From Mycolicibacterium sp. BiH015 (GTDB lineage: Bacteria > Actinomycetota > Actinomycetes > Mycobacteriales > Mycobacteriaceae): a stretch of 64,000 nt of DNA. The position numbers and the translations under genes are program-made. The stretch is from assembly GCF_027706845.1 (NCBI RefSeq), contig NZ_JAQGCZ010000009.1, positions 124,001 to 188,000 on the forward strand. Reading direction: 5' to 3'. Each line of letters opens with the position of its first letter. The first letter of the stretch is position 1. Shown here one piece after another: positions 24,081-32,859 of this stretch. Below the pieces are notes generated by a model. It was not told the origin of the DNA and did not search any database. It saw only the letters and a program-made list of their open reading frames with translations.

Positions 24081-26983
24081 GCGCGCCAGTTTCCGACGCC
24101 CGCACCGACGAGTTCCCCGCGGCGCGCCGGCCGCACAGGCCTTTCATCCCGCGGATGATCCGGCTGTTCGCGCTGCCGATCGTCGTGGTCTGGGTCGGCG
24201 TGATCGTCTGCCTGAACGTCTTCGTGCCTCAGCTTGAGGCGGTCGGTGAGGCGCAGGCCGTCTCGATGAGCCCCAACGACGCGCCGTCGATGATCTCGAT
24301 GAAGAAGGTCGGCGAACTGTTCGAGGAAGGCGATTCCGACAGCTCGGTGATGATCGTCTTCGAGGGCGAGCAACCACTCGGTGACGAGGCGCACGCCTGG
24401 TACGACGAACTCGTCGACCGGCTCGAAGCGGACACCGCACACGTGCAGTCGGTCCAGGACTTCTGGAGCGACCCCCTGACCGCGTCGGGCTCGCAGAGCA
24501 ACGACGGCAAGGCGGCCTATGTTCAGGTGAAACTCGCCGGCAACCAGGGCGAGGCGCTGGCCAACGAGTCGGTGAAGTCCGTTCAGAGCATCGTGAACAG
24601 CCTGCAGGCGCCGCCGGGGGTCAAGGCGTACGTCACAGGCCCGGCCGCGCTGGCCGCCGACCAGCACATCGCCGGCGACCGCAGCATGCGCATGATCGAG
24701 GCGGTCACGTTCACCGTCATCATCGCGATGCTGCTGCTGGTCTACCGATCGATCGTGACGGTGCTGATCACGCTCCTCATGGTCGTGCTGTCACTGGCCA
24801 CCGCCCGCGGCGTCGTCGCGTTCCTCGGCCACACCGAGATCATCGGTCTGTCGACGTTCGCGACGAACCTGTTGGTGACGCTCGCGATCGCGGCGGCGAC
24901 CGACTATGCGATCTTCCTGATAGGCCGATATCAAGAGGCCCGTTCAGCCGGTGAGGACAAGGAACAGGCCTACTACACGATGTTCCACGGCACCGCCCAC
25001 GTGGTGCTCGGTTCCGGCCTCACCATTGCGGGCGCCACGTTCTGCCTGAGCTTCACCCGGCTGCCCTACTTCCAGACCATGGGTGTCCCTCTGGCCATCG
25101 GCATGTTCGTCGTCGTGATGGCGGGCGTGGTGTTGATGGTCGCGATCATCAGCATCGCCACCCGCTTCGGAAAGCTGCTGGAACCCAAGCGCGCCATGCG
25201 GATCCGGGGTTGGCGCAAGATCGGCGCCGCGGTGGTCCGCTGGCCGGGTCCGATTCTGATCGCGACGATGGCCATCACGCTGGTCGGCCTGTTGGCACTG
25301 CCCGGCTACCGGACCAACTACAACGACCGCGACTACCTGCCTGCCGACCTGCCTGCCAACGAGGGTTATGCGGTCGCCGACGAACATTTCGATCAGGCCC
25401 GCATGAACCCCGAGCTGCTGATGATCGAAAGCGATCACGACCTGCGCAACTCGGCGGACTTCCTGGTCATCGACAAGATCGCGAAGGCCTTGTTCAGGGT
25501 CGAGGGCATCGCCCGCGTGCAGGCGATCACCCGTCCCGACGGCAAGCCGATCAAGCACACATCGATCCCGTTCCAGATGAGCATGCAGGGCACCACGCAG
25601 CGCCTCAACGAAAAGTACATGCAGGACCGCATGGCCGACATGCTGGTGCAGGCCGACGAGATGGCCAACACCATCGCGACCATGGAGAAGATGTCGAATC
25701 TGACCGCGCAGATGGCATCGATCACTAACGACATGGTCTCCAAGATGGAGAACATGCTCACCGACATCGAGGATCTGCGCGACAGCATCGCGAACTTCGA
25801 TGACTTCTTCCGGCCGATCCGCAACTACTTCTACTGGGAACCGCACTGCTACAACATCCCGGTGTGCTGGGCGCTGCGGTCGGTGTTCGACACGCTCGAC
25901 GGCATCAACATCATGACCGACGACTTCCGGGCGATCCTGCCGGACATGCGCCGGCTCAACACCCTGATGCCGCAGATGGTCGCGCTCATGCCCGAGATGA
26001 TCGAGACCATGAAGACCATGCGCACGATGATGCTGACGATGTATCAGTCGCAGAAGGGTCAGCAGGATCAGATGGCGGCGATGTCGGAGGACGCCGACGC
26101 CATGGGTGAGGCGTTCGACGACTCGATGAACGACGATTCGTTCTACCTGCCGCCGGAGATCTTCGAGAACGCCGACTTCCAGCGCGGCCTGGAGCAGTTC
26201 CTGTCCCCCGACGGCCACGCGGTGCGCTTCATCATCTCCCACGAGGGTGATCCGCTGAGTCCCGAAGGCGTGGCCAAGATCGACAAGATCAAGACGGCGG
26301 CCAAGGAGGCGATCAAGGGCACTCCGCTGGAGGGTTCCAAGGTCTACCTCGGCGGTACCGCGGCGACCTTCAAAGACATGCAGGACGGCAACAACTACGA
26401 CCTGCTGATCGCGGGCATCTCGGCGCTGGGCCTGATCTTCATCATCATGCTGATCCTGACGAGGGCTGTCGTCGCGGCCGCGGTGATCGTCGGAACCGTG
26501 GTGTTGTCGCTGGCCGCATCGTTCGGGCTGTCGGTGCTGCTGTGGCAGCACATCCTCGGCCAGGAGCTGCACTGGATGGTGCTCGCCATGGCGGTGATCA
26601 TCCTGCTGGCCGTCGGCGCCGACTACAACCTGCTGTTGGTCTCCCGGCTCAAAGAGGAGATACATGCCGGCATCGGAACCGGCATCATCCGCGCGATGGG
26701 AGGCAGTGGTTCCGTCGTAACGGCCGCAGGTCTGGTGTTCGCGCTTACGATGATGTCGATGTCGGTCAGCGAGTTGACCGTCATCGGGCAGGTCGGCACG
26801 ACGATCGGTCTGGGTCTGTTGTTCGACACGTTGGTGATTCGAGCGTTCATGACACCGTCCATCGCCGCGCTGCTGGGTCCGTGGTTCTGGTGGCCGCAGC
26901 GGGTGCGTACCCGCCCTGTCCCCGCATCCTGGCCGAGACCTGGTGGGCTGCAAACGGATCCGTCGGAAGGAGTGAGGGCATGA
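24077..26983 (+). CDS. MmpL-family RND transporter
   Basis: A 968-residue RND-superfamily exporter of lipids, siderophores or drugs across the inner membrane. Two repeats of six transmembrane helices are visible: TM1 near residue 28, a cluster at about 205-365, another TM near 400, and a cluster at about 775-935. The second periplasmic domain contains a long Met-rich helical stretch (about 510-680) with repeated ATMEKM/DMVSKM heptads, the coiled-coil hairpin seen in MmpL5/MmpL4-type proteins. It is coupled by 4-base overlaps to mmpS upstream and a DUF732 gene downstream. The substrate is unknown. Confidence 0.93.
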   Translation: MSAPVSDARTDEFPAARRPHRPFIPRMIRLFALPIVVVWVGVIVCLNVFVPQLEAVGEAQAVSMSPNDAPSMISMKKVGELFEEGDSDSSVMIVFEGEQPLGDEAHAWYDELVDRLEADTAHVQSVQDFWSDPLTASGSQSNDGKAAYVQVKLAGNQGEALANESVKSVQSIVNSLQAPPGVKAYVTGPAALAADQHIAGDRSMRMIEAVTFTVIIAMLLLVYRSIVTVLITLLMVVLSLATARGVVAFLGHTEIIGLSTFATNLLVTLAIAAATDYAIFLIGRYQEARSAGEDKEQAYYTMFHGTAHVVLGSGLTIAGATFCLSFTRLPYFQTMGVPLAIGMFVVVMAGVVLMVAIISIATRFGKLLEPKRAMRIRGWRKIGAAVVRWPGPILIATMAITLVGLLALPGYRTNYNDRDYLPADLPANEGYAVADEHFDQARMNPELLMIESDHDLRNSADFLVIDKIAKALFRVEGIARVQAITRPDGKPIKHTSIPFQMSMQGTTQRLNEKYMQDRMADMLVQADEMANTIATMEKMSNLTAQMASITNDMVSKMENMLTDIEDLRDSIANFDDFFRPIRNYFYWEPHCYNIPVCWALRSVFDTLDGINIMTDDFRAILPDMRRLNTLMPQMVALMPEMIETMKTMRTMMLTMYQSQKGQQDQMAAMSEDADAMGEAFDDSMNDDSFYLPPEIFENADFQRGLEQFLSPDGHAVRFIISHEGDPLSPEGVAKIDKIKTAAKEAIKGTPLEGSKVYLGGTAATFKDMQDGNNYDLLIAGISALGLIFIIMLILTRAVVAAAVIVGTVVLSLAASFGLSVLLWQHILGQELHWMVLAMAVIILLAVGADYNLLLVSRLKEEIHAGIGTGIIRAMGGSGSVVTAAGLVFALTMMSMSVSELTVIGQVGTTIGLGLLFDTLVIRAFMTPSIAALLGPWFWWPQRVRTRPVPASWPRPGGLQTDPSEGVRA

Positions 26984-27315
26984 AGCGCCTCATGATCGGT
27001 GTGGCCGCAGCGGCCGTGTCACTGGGAGCGCTGGGCACCGCGGCACCTGCCGCTGCGGATCCGGACACCGCATTCACCAACGAGCTGAACACGTACGGCA
27101 TCTACGGCCAGAAGGACTACAACGCCTGGATCGGCAAGATCGCCTGCAAGCGGATCACCATGGGCACCGATCCCGACCTGTTCGCGTCGGCGACCTTCGT
27201 GCACAACCAGCTCGAGAAGGACGCGACCACCGATCAGGCGTACAAGTTCCTCGCCGCGGCGCTGCGCACGTACTGCCCCGACAAGCTGCCCATCCTGGGT
27301 CAGGCGCAGAGCTGA
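26980..27315 (+). CDS. DUF732-type secreted protein
   Basis: A 111-residue exported protein. The signal peptide (1-25) ends APAAADPD. The mature domain carries two conserved cysteines (KIACKRI and RTYCPDK) and helices with DYNAWIGKIACKRI, typical of mycobacterial DUF732. GGAAGGAGTGAGGGC precedes the ATG, and the start overlaps the mmpL stop (ATGA). Co-translation with mmpL suggests a periplasmic or outer-envelope partner of the transporter. Confidence 0.82.
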   Translation: MKRLMIGVAAAAVSLGALGTAAPAAADPDTAFTNELNTYGIYGQKDYNAWIGKIACKRITMGTDPDLFASATFVHNQLEKDATTDQAYKFLAAALRTYCPDKLPILGQAQS

Positions 27316-27377
27316 GTCTGCCCAGCCGCAGAGGCCTCAACCAAGCGGTCACCACATTCTGGGGCTTCGCCGCGCCT

Positions 27378-27947
27378 GTGTACGACACGGCGCTGGTGCA
27401 GCAGTGGGTGTATCGCCCTCCGCACGACGAGATGATCGCGCTCCTGAGCGCCCATCAATCGCGCCGGGTGGCCGATATCGGCTGCGGCACAGGGATTCTC
27501 GCCGAACGTATCGAACGTGAGGTGCGGCCCGATGCCGTCTACGGTGTCGACTTGTCGGAAGGGATGCTGGCGCAGGCGGGTCGCCGATCGACCAGGGTTC
27601 GGTGGCGAAGCGCGCCGGCCGAGCAACTTCCGTTCGACGATGCCGCGTTGGACGCGGTCGTGTCCACCTCGGCGTTCCACTGGTTCAATCAGCCCGCAGC
27701 GCTGCGGGAGTTCCACCGGGTGCTGGCGCCGGGAGGTTTCGCAGCGGTGGCCACCTTGAGTCCGCGGCAACGGCTACCGCTGGCGTGGCTGTCGGCGAAC
27801 CGGCTGAACCCGTCGCACGCTCCGGATCCCGCTGAGATGCGGACAATGTTCACCGCGGCCGGATTCACCGTCGACGATCAGCACCGCGTGCGGCGCCCGT
27901 TCTGGACTCCGATCTCCGACCTGATCACGGTCGGCGTCAAAGCCTAG
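27378..27947 (+). CDS. Class I SAM-dependent methyltransferase
   Basis: Methyltransferase of 189 residues with motif I ADIGCGTG (about residue 31), an acidic strand YGVDLS (about 57) and the LPFDDAALDAVVSTSAFHWF segment of UbiE-like enzymes. The frame stays open upstream to the DUF732 stop and reads plausible family sequence (NQAVTTFWGFAAP), but it contains no ATG, GTG or TTG there. The true start may be a CTG near 27318 or this GTG. It is probably the last gene of the mmpS-mmpL operon. Its TAG abuts the convergent stop at 27948 with no gap. Confidence 0.8.
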   Translation: MYDTALVQQWVYRPPHDEMIALLSAHQSRRVADIGCGTGILAERIEREVRPDAVYGVDLSEGMLAQAGRRSTRVRWRSAPAEQLPFDDAALDAVVSTSAFHWFNQPAALREFHRVLAPGGFAAVATLSPRQRLPLAWLSANRLNPSHAPDPAEMRTMFTAAGFTVDDQHRVRRPFWTPISDLITVGVKA

Positions 27948-28415
27948 TTACCGAACTACCCAGTTCCACACGGACATGTCCCCCTTGGGGTAGTTCATGC
28001 ACACGTCCGTGGCGTGGGCGACGACGCCCTTGTTGTTGAAGAAAATTTTCGCCCAGTTGCCCCAGCGCGTGGCCACCTGCTCATAGAAGACGTTGGTGGC
28101 GGTGTTCTCCGAATACTGGCGACGCCCGACGGGGTCGAGAGAGAAGAACCAGTGGATGCGGTCGAAGGCCATCTGCTGGACGTCGGCGGGCCGGTTGCTG
28201 CGGTCGATCATGTAGCGCTCGAAGTACACCGGGTTGGTATCGCGCACCGCAGCCAGGTACTGCTCGACATCACATGTGGTGTGGATGATGCGGCGCGGAA
28301 TCGGATAGTCCTCGGTGGAATCGGCAGCCGCCGGTCCGGCGACACTGAGGCAGACCGCGGCGGCTCCGAGGATTCCCAGACCCATTCGCGCGACGCGACT
28401 CTTCAGTCCGGTCAT
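27948..28415 (-). CDS. Secreted protein, DUF5078-like
   Basis: A 155-residue exported protein. The signal peptide (1-32) ends GPAAADS. The mature part has two cysteines (TTCDVEQ and DVCMNYP) and aromatic-rich helices with RIHWFFSLDPVGRRQYSE and WGNWAKIFFNN. It resembles mycobacterial proteins grouped as DUF5078, whose role is unknown; the name is from memory and moderate. It is preceded on the same strand by a small exported protein gene (93-base gap). Confidence 0.65.
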   Translation of the reverse strand: MTGLKSRVARMGLGILGAAAVCLSVAGPAAADSTEDYPIPRRIIHTTCDVEQYLAAVRDTNPVYFERYMIDRSNRPADVQQMAFDRIHWFFSLDPVGRRQYSENTATNVFYEQVATRWGNWAKIFFNNKGVVAHATDVCMNYPKGDMSVWNWVVR

Positions 28416-28508
28416 CGTTGCTCCTGCCTGGTGGTGTCGATCGGGGTGCGCGAATCCCCGGGTGAGTATAAAGCGCAGGTAGGCATTCTTTTGGCCTTGC
28501 GCATCGAA

Positions 28509-28784
28509 TCACCCGCCCCCGGTAACGGGATTCGATGTCAGGGAAATCCAGCCGCCGTTGATCCAGACGCCCCAGCGCCCGCCCCAGGCCGAGTTCCAGA
28601 CAACCGGTTGGCCGATCCAGACCTCGGCGGGTTTGGGCGGTGCCCATGCCGGGGGGACCTCGCCGAGGGCGGGTGGCGGTGGGGCCGGTTGCGCGTCGGC
28701 GGATACAGCACCGAGACCCAGCACCCCTGCGGCGAGCCCACCCGCCATGACAGCGGCAGACAGTGCGCTCTTGCTGAAGGTCAT
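28509..28784 (-). CDS. Small proline-rich exported protein
   Basis: A 91-residue precursor. The signal peptide ends about VSADAQ (residue 31), followed by a proline-rich segment (PAPPPPALGEVPPAWAPP) and a Trp/Gly-rich end (WGGRWGVWINGGW). GGGAG lies eight bases before the ATG; the GTG one codon upstream is an alternative start. An AT-rich TATATA stretch at about 28823-28828 could serve as its -10 region. No domain is known; an envelope-associated role is only a guess. Confidence 0.6.
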   Translation of the reverse strand: MTFSKSALSAAVMAGGLAAGVLGLGAVSADAQPAPPPPALGEVPPAWAPPKPAEVWIGQPVVWNSAWGGRWGVWINGGWISLTSNPVTGGG

Positions 28785-28890
28785 CACATCGCTCCCACGT
28801 CGGCAACAGGCGAGTACTTAGCATATATAACGAGACGGCCCGGTGGTAACCCCACCGCCACGCGGCGCCCGCAATGCGATTCGCGAGAGT

Positions 28891-30084
28891 TCAGAGCCCG
28901 AACTGATCCTCGACGATCCCCAGCCACACCTGCGCGGCGTCGATGGCGACCTTCTCGCTGATGAAGGCGTGCTGTGTTCCGGTATAGATGTCGCGGAAGG
29001 CCCGCTCGAGCCGGCTGCCCTCGCGGATGGAGGACGTTCCCGCGACGAGATGCGCCCATTCCGCGCATGATCGCGCGGTGTCGGTGGCGAACACCGCCGC
29101 GACCCGCATGTCGGCGCGCAGCGTCGGGGTCAGCTCTCCTCCCCCACCGACGACCGCCTCGGCAGTGGTGAACGCGTCGAGCACCAGCAGTCGGGCCGCT
29201 CGCCACGCTGCGACGTGGTGCGCCAGACCTTTCTGGAACGTCGGCCTGCTCGCCAGCGATGCCATGTCGCTCATCCGGAACTTCGTCTCGGCGAGCTCAG
29301 CGACGTCGTCGAGCATGCTCTTCGCGACCCCGAGCGCCCACGCGGCGTGGCCTGCAGCGGTGACCGGCATCATGCCCATCCGCATCGCGGCTGATCGCCC
29401 CCGGTTCGGCTCGCGCGTGAACAGCGCGAACGTGCGGTCGTGGGGGACGAACACGTCGGTGATCGCGTAGTCGTAGGAACCGGTGCCCTTCAAACCCTGC
29501 ACATGCCAGCCGTCGTTGAATGCCACGTCGGCGCGGGGCACGACGGCGACCCGCATGTCGGGCACACCCTCACTGACCCACTGCATCTCCCCGTCGACCA
29601 TCGGGAAGAAGCCAGCGGCGACGTATTGCGCGTGGCCGGTTCCCGATCCGAAGCTCCACGAGCCGGTCAACCGGTAGCCGCCGTCGACGGCGACCCCCTG
29701 GCCGTTGGGGAAGAACTGACCGCCCATCGTCACGCGGTTGCCGTTGGCGGTGAACACCTCGGCGAACCCGGCGTCGGACAGGTAGGCTGCCGCCGCAAAC
29801 GACGAGGGCAGATTGGCGATCCCGATCCAGCCGAATGATCCGTCCTGCCAAGCCATTTCGATCCAGGTTTCGATCATCTCGGTGAACGTGGGCTCGACGC
29901 CACCCGCGGCCTCCGGGTTGAACGCCGTCATCAGTCCGCTCGCCCACATCGCCTCGACGATCTCGGGGCTCATCGTGCGCTCGCGCTCTGATGTCGCTGC
30001 GTGTTCGCGAACCAGGTCCCGCAGCCCGCGGGCCCGGTCGACGAGACTGTTCCCGGTATCGAGTTGGTGCGTCACCGCCGTCAC
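28891..30084 (-). CDS. HsaA-type flavin-dependent monooxygenase / acyl-CoA dehydrogenase family
   Basis: A 397-residue protein of the acyl-CoA dehydrogenase fold with the type-2 C-terminal domain. There is a helical N-domain with GLMTAFNPEAAGGVEPTF, a beta domain with GGYRLTGSWSFGSGTGHAQY (near residue 135) and FVPHDRTF, and a C-terminal bundle with GTSSIREGSRLERAFRDI. Such enzymes use FMNH2/FAD from a separate reductase to hydroxylate aromatic or steroid-derived substrates. No reductase is adjacent. The C-terminal RDIYTGTQHAF matches the branch with HsaA-like proteins. Confidence 0.8.
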   Translation of the reverse strand: MTAVTHQLDTGNSLVDRARGLRDLVREHAATSERERTMSPEIVEAMWASGLMTAFNPEAAGGVEPTFTEMIETWIEMAWQDGSFGWIGIANLPSSFAAAAYLSDAGFAEVFTANGNRVTMGGQFFPNGQGVAVDGGYRLTGSWSFGSGTGHAQYVAAGFFPMVDGEMQWVSEGVPDMRVAVVPRADVAFNDGWHVQGLKGTGSYDYAITDVFVPHDRTFALFTREPNRGRSAAMRMGMMPVTAAGHAAWALGVAKSMLDDVAELAETKFRMSDMASLASRPTFQKGLAHHVAAWRAARLLVLDAFTTAEAVVGGGGELTPTLRADMRVAAVFATDTARSCAEWAHLVAGTSSIREGSRLERAFRDIYTGTQHAFISEKVAIDAAQVWLGIVEDQFGL

Positions 30085-30102
30085 GGCGTCGAGGTTAACC
30101 CG

Positions 30103-31092
30103 TCAGGGCAGCGCACTGAACAGAATTGCCGGATCTGTCATCTCGGGGGCCGACGGCAGTACCGGTTGCCCTTCGGGCAGGTGCGGCTCGCCAGTGGGCA
30201 GCGCCTCCGGAGCCGGTAGCACCCCGGGTACAGGGACCGTCTCGGGCAGCGGCGTCGCCGCAGGAGCCGCGGCGGGCACCTCCGCCGACGGCACGGCGGC
30301 CGGAACGTCGACGGGTGCCGCTAGATGCGGCACACCGTCTGCAAGGTGTGGGAGGCCGGTCGGGGCAGCCAGTGGAGGTGCAGCCGGCGCGGGCGGCGCG
30401 GGCTGTATCTGACGGACCGCGACAGCGGGCTGGGGTTGGTCGACTTCGTCGGCATCGTCGTCGGGCAACTCGACCACCTTGCGGACGGTGCCCGCCGCGC
30501 TGTCGGAGGGGGCCGGCACTGCCACCCAACCCGGATCGGGCAGGGCCGCCGAGGCTGCAGCGGTGGCGGGCTGCTCGACGGGCGCAACGGAACCCGACGA
30601 GAGCAGCAATCCGCCCAGCGCCACGGCGGCGGCCGCGCCGAGCAACCCCACCCCGATGCGCGTGCGGGAGAACCGGCGGCGGACCGGGGCCTGCCGGGTG
30701 ACCGGCGCGGTGTCTGCCTCGCTGGGCTCGATCTCCGCTACCGCGGCGCCATAGGCCAGAGCCAAGCCGGGCTCGGTGTCGGGCTTCACCAATACGGCGA
30801 CGGCACAGCGAAACGGAACGGCTTCCACCGTGTGGAAACCGCAGTCGCGCAGGCGAGTTCGCAGCCGCAGGCCGTCCTGGGCCACGTCGTCGGACCAGGT
30901 GAGCCGCACGCCGGCGATGTCGAACCCACCGTTGGTCGCGATCGCGCGCGCACCGCGGGCGGCGGCGCCCGCCATCTCGGCGTCCTCGTGGACCTCGATG
31001 ACGTCGTGGTCGATCACGGTGCCGTCAGCCTCGTCGACCAACACCCAGACGACATCGTCGGAGGTCAGTGACAACCCCAGCACCATGCTCAC
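30103..31092 (-). CDS. DUF7159-like membrane protein with proline/alanine-rich tail
   Basis: A 329-residue protein. The N-terminal domain (1-125) resembles the actin-like/DUF7159 domain of mycobacterial proteins (VLGLSLTSDDVVWVLVDE, VIDHDVIEV, GVRLTWSDD). One transmembrane helix lies at about 146-166. The external tail is low complexity, rich in Ala, Pro and Val (about 175-315). The start is a GTG; the ATG two codons later is equally possible. It is divergent from the ethanolamine operon. The function is unknown; the topology suggests an envelope role. Confidence 0.65.
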   Translation of the reverse strand: MSMVLGLSLTSDDVVWVLVDEADGTVIDHDVIEVHEDAEMAGAAARGARAIATNGGFDIAGVRLTWSDDVAQDGLRLRTRLRDCGFHTVEAVPFRCAVAVLVKPDTEPGLALAYGAAVAEIEPSEADTAPVTRQAPVRRRFSRTRIGVGLLGAAAAVALGGLLLSSGSVAPVEQPATAAASAALPDPGWVAVPAPSDSAAGTVRKVVELPDDDADEVDQPQPAVAVRQIQPAPPAPAAPPLAAPTGLPHLADGVPHLAAPVDVPAAVPSAEVPAAAPAATPLPETVPVPGVLPAPEALPTGEPHLPEGQPVLPSAPEMTDPAILFSALP

Positions 31093-31208
31093 GCCGTCCC
31101 CTTTTCGTTGCCGTTGTGTGATCTATCGAACACCGCGGGGCCGCTGTTACAGGTGAGGTTATGCGTGCGCATCGCTGGACAGCGCCCCGCACAGCCCTTA
31201 GTCTCTTC

Positions 31209-31232
31209 TAAAGGTCGGGTGAAAGACCTTTA
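31209..31232. repeat. 8-bp perfect inverted repeat (candidate operator)
   Basis: TAAAGGTC at 31209-31216 and GACCTTTA at 31225-31232 separated by 8 bases. It lies between divergent genes, so it is more likely a protein-binding site than a terminator. The regulator is not encoded adjacent. Confidence 0.45.
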
Positions 31233-31333
31233 AATCCGTCCCGGGTGCTCGTCGGATCGGCAGGAGCGTAACGCCAACGCCCGGCTCCCGCGCGCCTTGT
31301 GGACTGCGACGCCGTCGTCGCATGGCCCATCCC

Positions 31334-31369
31334 TGTGCTGCATACCTTAAACGTGTTGTGCAGCAATAC
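31334..31369. repeat. Imperfect direct repeat in ethanolamine operon leader
   Basis: TGTGCTGCATACC (31334-31346) and TGTGCAGCAATAC (31357-31369) repeat with a 23-base period about 80-115 bases before the permease start. They may be binding sites of the operon's regulator; no consensus is recognised. Confidence 0.4.
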
Positions 31370-31449
31370 TTTTCGCGAGTTCGTGCAACGTCGATGCAAC
31401 CCTTCGGCAACTAGTGTGCTGGGTCACATCGATGAAGGGAGATCTGTTC

Positions 31450-32859
31450 GTGAGCAGCGTCGAATCACACCGGGAGACCGATACCTATCTGGCGAAGCGA
31501 CAGCTCAAGAAAGGCAGCGCCGGTTGGGTGCTGCTGGCGGGGCTGGGTGTCAGCTACGTCATTTCCGGTGACTACTCCGGTTGGAACTTCGGGCTGGCCG
31601 AGGGCGGATTCGGAGGCTTGGCGATCGCCGCGGTGATCATCGCCGGGATGTACCTCGCCCTCGTGCTCGGCATGGCGGAACTGTCCTCGGCGTTGCCCGC
31701 TGCCGGCGGCGGCTATACCTTCGCGCGGCGCGCGCTCGGGCCGTGGGGCGGCTTTGCCACCGGCACCGCGATCCTGATCGAATACGCGATAGCGCCCGCG
31801 GCCATCGCGACGTTCATCGGCGCCTACGTCGAGTCCCTCGGCCTCTTCGGCATCACCGACGGCTGGTGGGTCTACCTCGCCGCTTACGCGATCTTCATCG
31901 GCATCCACCTGTCGGGAGTGGGCGAAGCGCTGAAAGTCATGTTCGTCATCACCGCGATCGCGCTCGTCGGGCTCATCGTGTTCGCGATCGCCGCCGTGGG
32001 GCGGTTCGACCCCGCCAACCTGACCGACATCGCCGTCACCGACGCGGCAGGAGCATCGGCGCTGCTCCCCTTCGGACTGCTCGGCGTTTGGGCTGCCATC
32101 CCGTTCGCGATCTGGTTCTTCCTGGCGATCGAGGGGGTGCCGCTGGCCGCCGAAGAAACCGACCGGCCGGAGCGCAATGTGCCGCGGGGCATCATCGCGG
32201 CAATGGCGGTGCTCTTGGTCACCTGCGTCGCGGTACTTGTCCTGACGACGGGTGCGGGTGGGGCCGCTGCGATGTCGGAATCGGGCAATCCTCTGGTCGA
32301 AGCACTGGGCGACAGCATGTGGGCGAAGGTGGTCAACTACATCGGGCTTGCCGGCCTGATCGCCAGCTTCTTCTCGATCATCTACGCCTACTCGCGGCAG
32401 TTGTTCGCGCTGTCGCGCGCGGGATATCTGCCGACCGCACTGTCGGTGACCAACTCGCGCAAGGCCCCGACGCTCGCACTGATCGTGCCCGGGCTGATCG
32501 GGTTCGCCCTGTCGCTCACCGGGCAGGGTGCCCTGCTTCTCAACATGGCAGTGTTCGGCGCCGCCCTGAGCTATGTGCTGATGATGGTCAGCCACATCGT
32601 GCTGCGCAGGCGTGAACCCGACATGGCGCGGCCCTACCGGACCCCCGGCGGCATCGTCACCACCGGGTTCGCGTTGATCGTGGCCATGCTGGCTGTGATC
32701 GCCACGTTCCTCGTCGACCACATCGCAGCGCTGTGCTGTCTCGTGGTCTTCGCGCTGTTCATGGCGTATTTCGGGCTCTACAGCCGGCACCGCCTCGTCG
32801 CCAACTCCCCCGATGAGGAGTTCGCGGCACTGGCCGCTGCCGAGGACGAGCTCAAATGA
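31450..32859 (+). CDS. eat: Ethanolamine permease
   Basis: Amino-acid/polyamine/organocation-type permease of 469 residues with about 12 transmembrane helices, matching the ethanolamine permease family (GDYSGWNFGLAEGGFGG near residue 40, EETDRPERNVPRG near 240). The GTG at 31450 has GGGAG upstream; an in-frame start at 31414 adds residues without a site. The stop overlaps the eutB start by 4 bases, so import and breakdown of ethanolamine are coupled. The substrate assignment rests on sequence pattern and on linkage to eutBC. Confidence 0.88.
   Translation: MSSVESHRETDTYLAKRQLKKGSAGWVLLAGLGVSYVISGDYSGWNFGLAEGGFGGLAIAAVIIAGMYLALVLGMAELSSALPAAGGGYTFARRALGPWGGFATGTAILIEYAIAPAAIATFIGAYVESLGLFGITDGWWVYLAAYAIFIGIHLSGVGEALKVMFVITAIALVGLIVFAIAAVGRFDPANLTDIAVTDAAGASALLPFGLLGVWAAIPFAIWFFLAIEGVPLAAEETDRPERNVPRGIIAAMAVLLVTCVAVLVLTTGAGGAAAMSESGNPLVEALGDSMWAKVVNYIGLAGLIASFFSIIYAYSRQLFALSRAGYLPTALSVTNSRKAPTLALIVPGLIGFALSLTGQGALLLNMAVFGAALSYVLMMVSHIVLRRREPDMARPYRTPGGIVTTGFALIVAMLAVIATFLVDHIAALCCLVVFALFMAYFGLYSRHRLVANSPDEEFAALAAAEDELK

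Larger units (their letters stand above)
31093..31449 (+). other. 357-base regulatory region before the ethanolamine operon
   Basis: No gene is visible between the divergent DUF7159-like and ethanolamine-permease starts. It holds an 8-bp inverted repeat (31209-31232), a pair of imperfect direct repeats (31334-31369) and a TGCAAC direct repeat at 31384-31400. I see no cobalamin-riboswitch-like element, although EutBC needs adenosylcobalamin. Confidence 0.6.

Noticed and set aside
24944..26953. 670-codon minus-strand frame opposite mmpL
   Set aside because: The His/Arg/Asp-rich antisense reading of the RND gene has no domain logic and no ribosome site.
31209..31232. Intrinsic terminator
   Set aside because: It lies between two divergent starts and has no U-tract in a useful position; operator is the better reading.
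31093..31449. Cobalamin riboswitch before the ethanolamine operon
   Set aside because: I could not find the conserved B12-box-like segment; the region shows only simple repeats.
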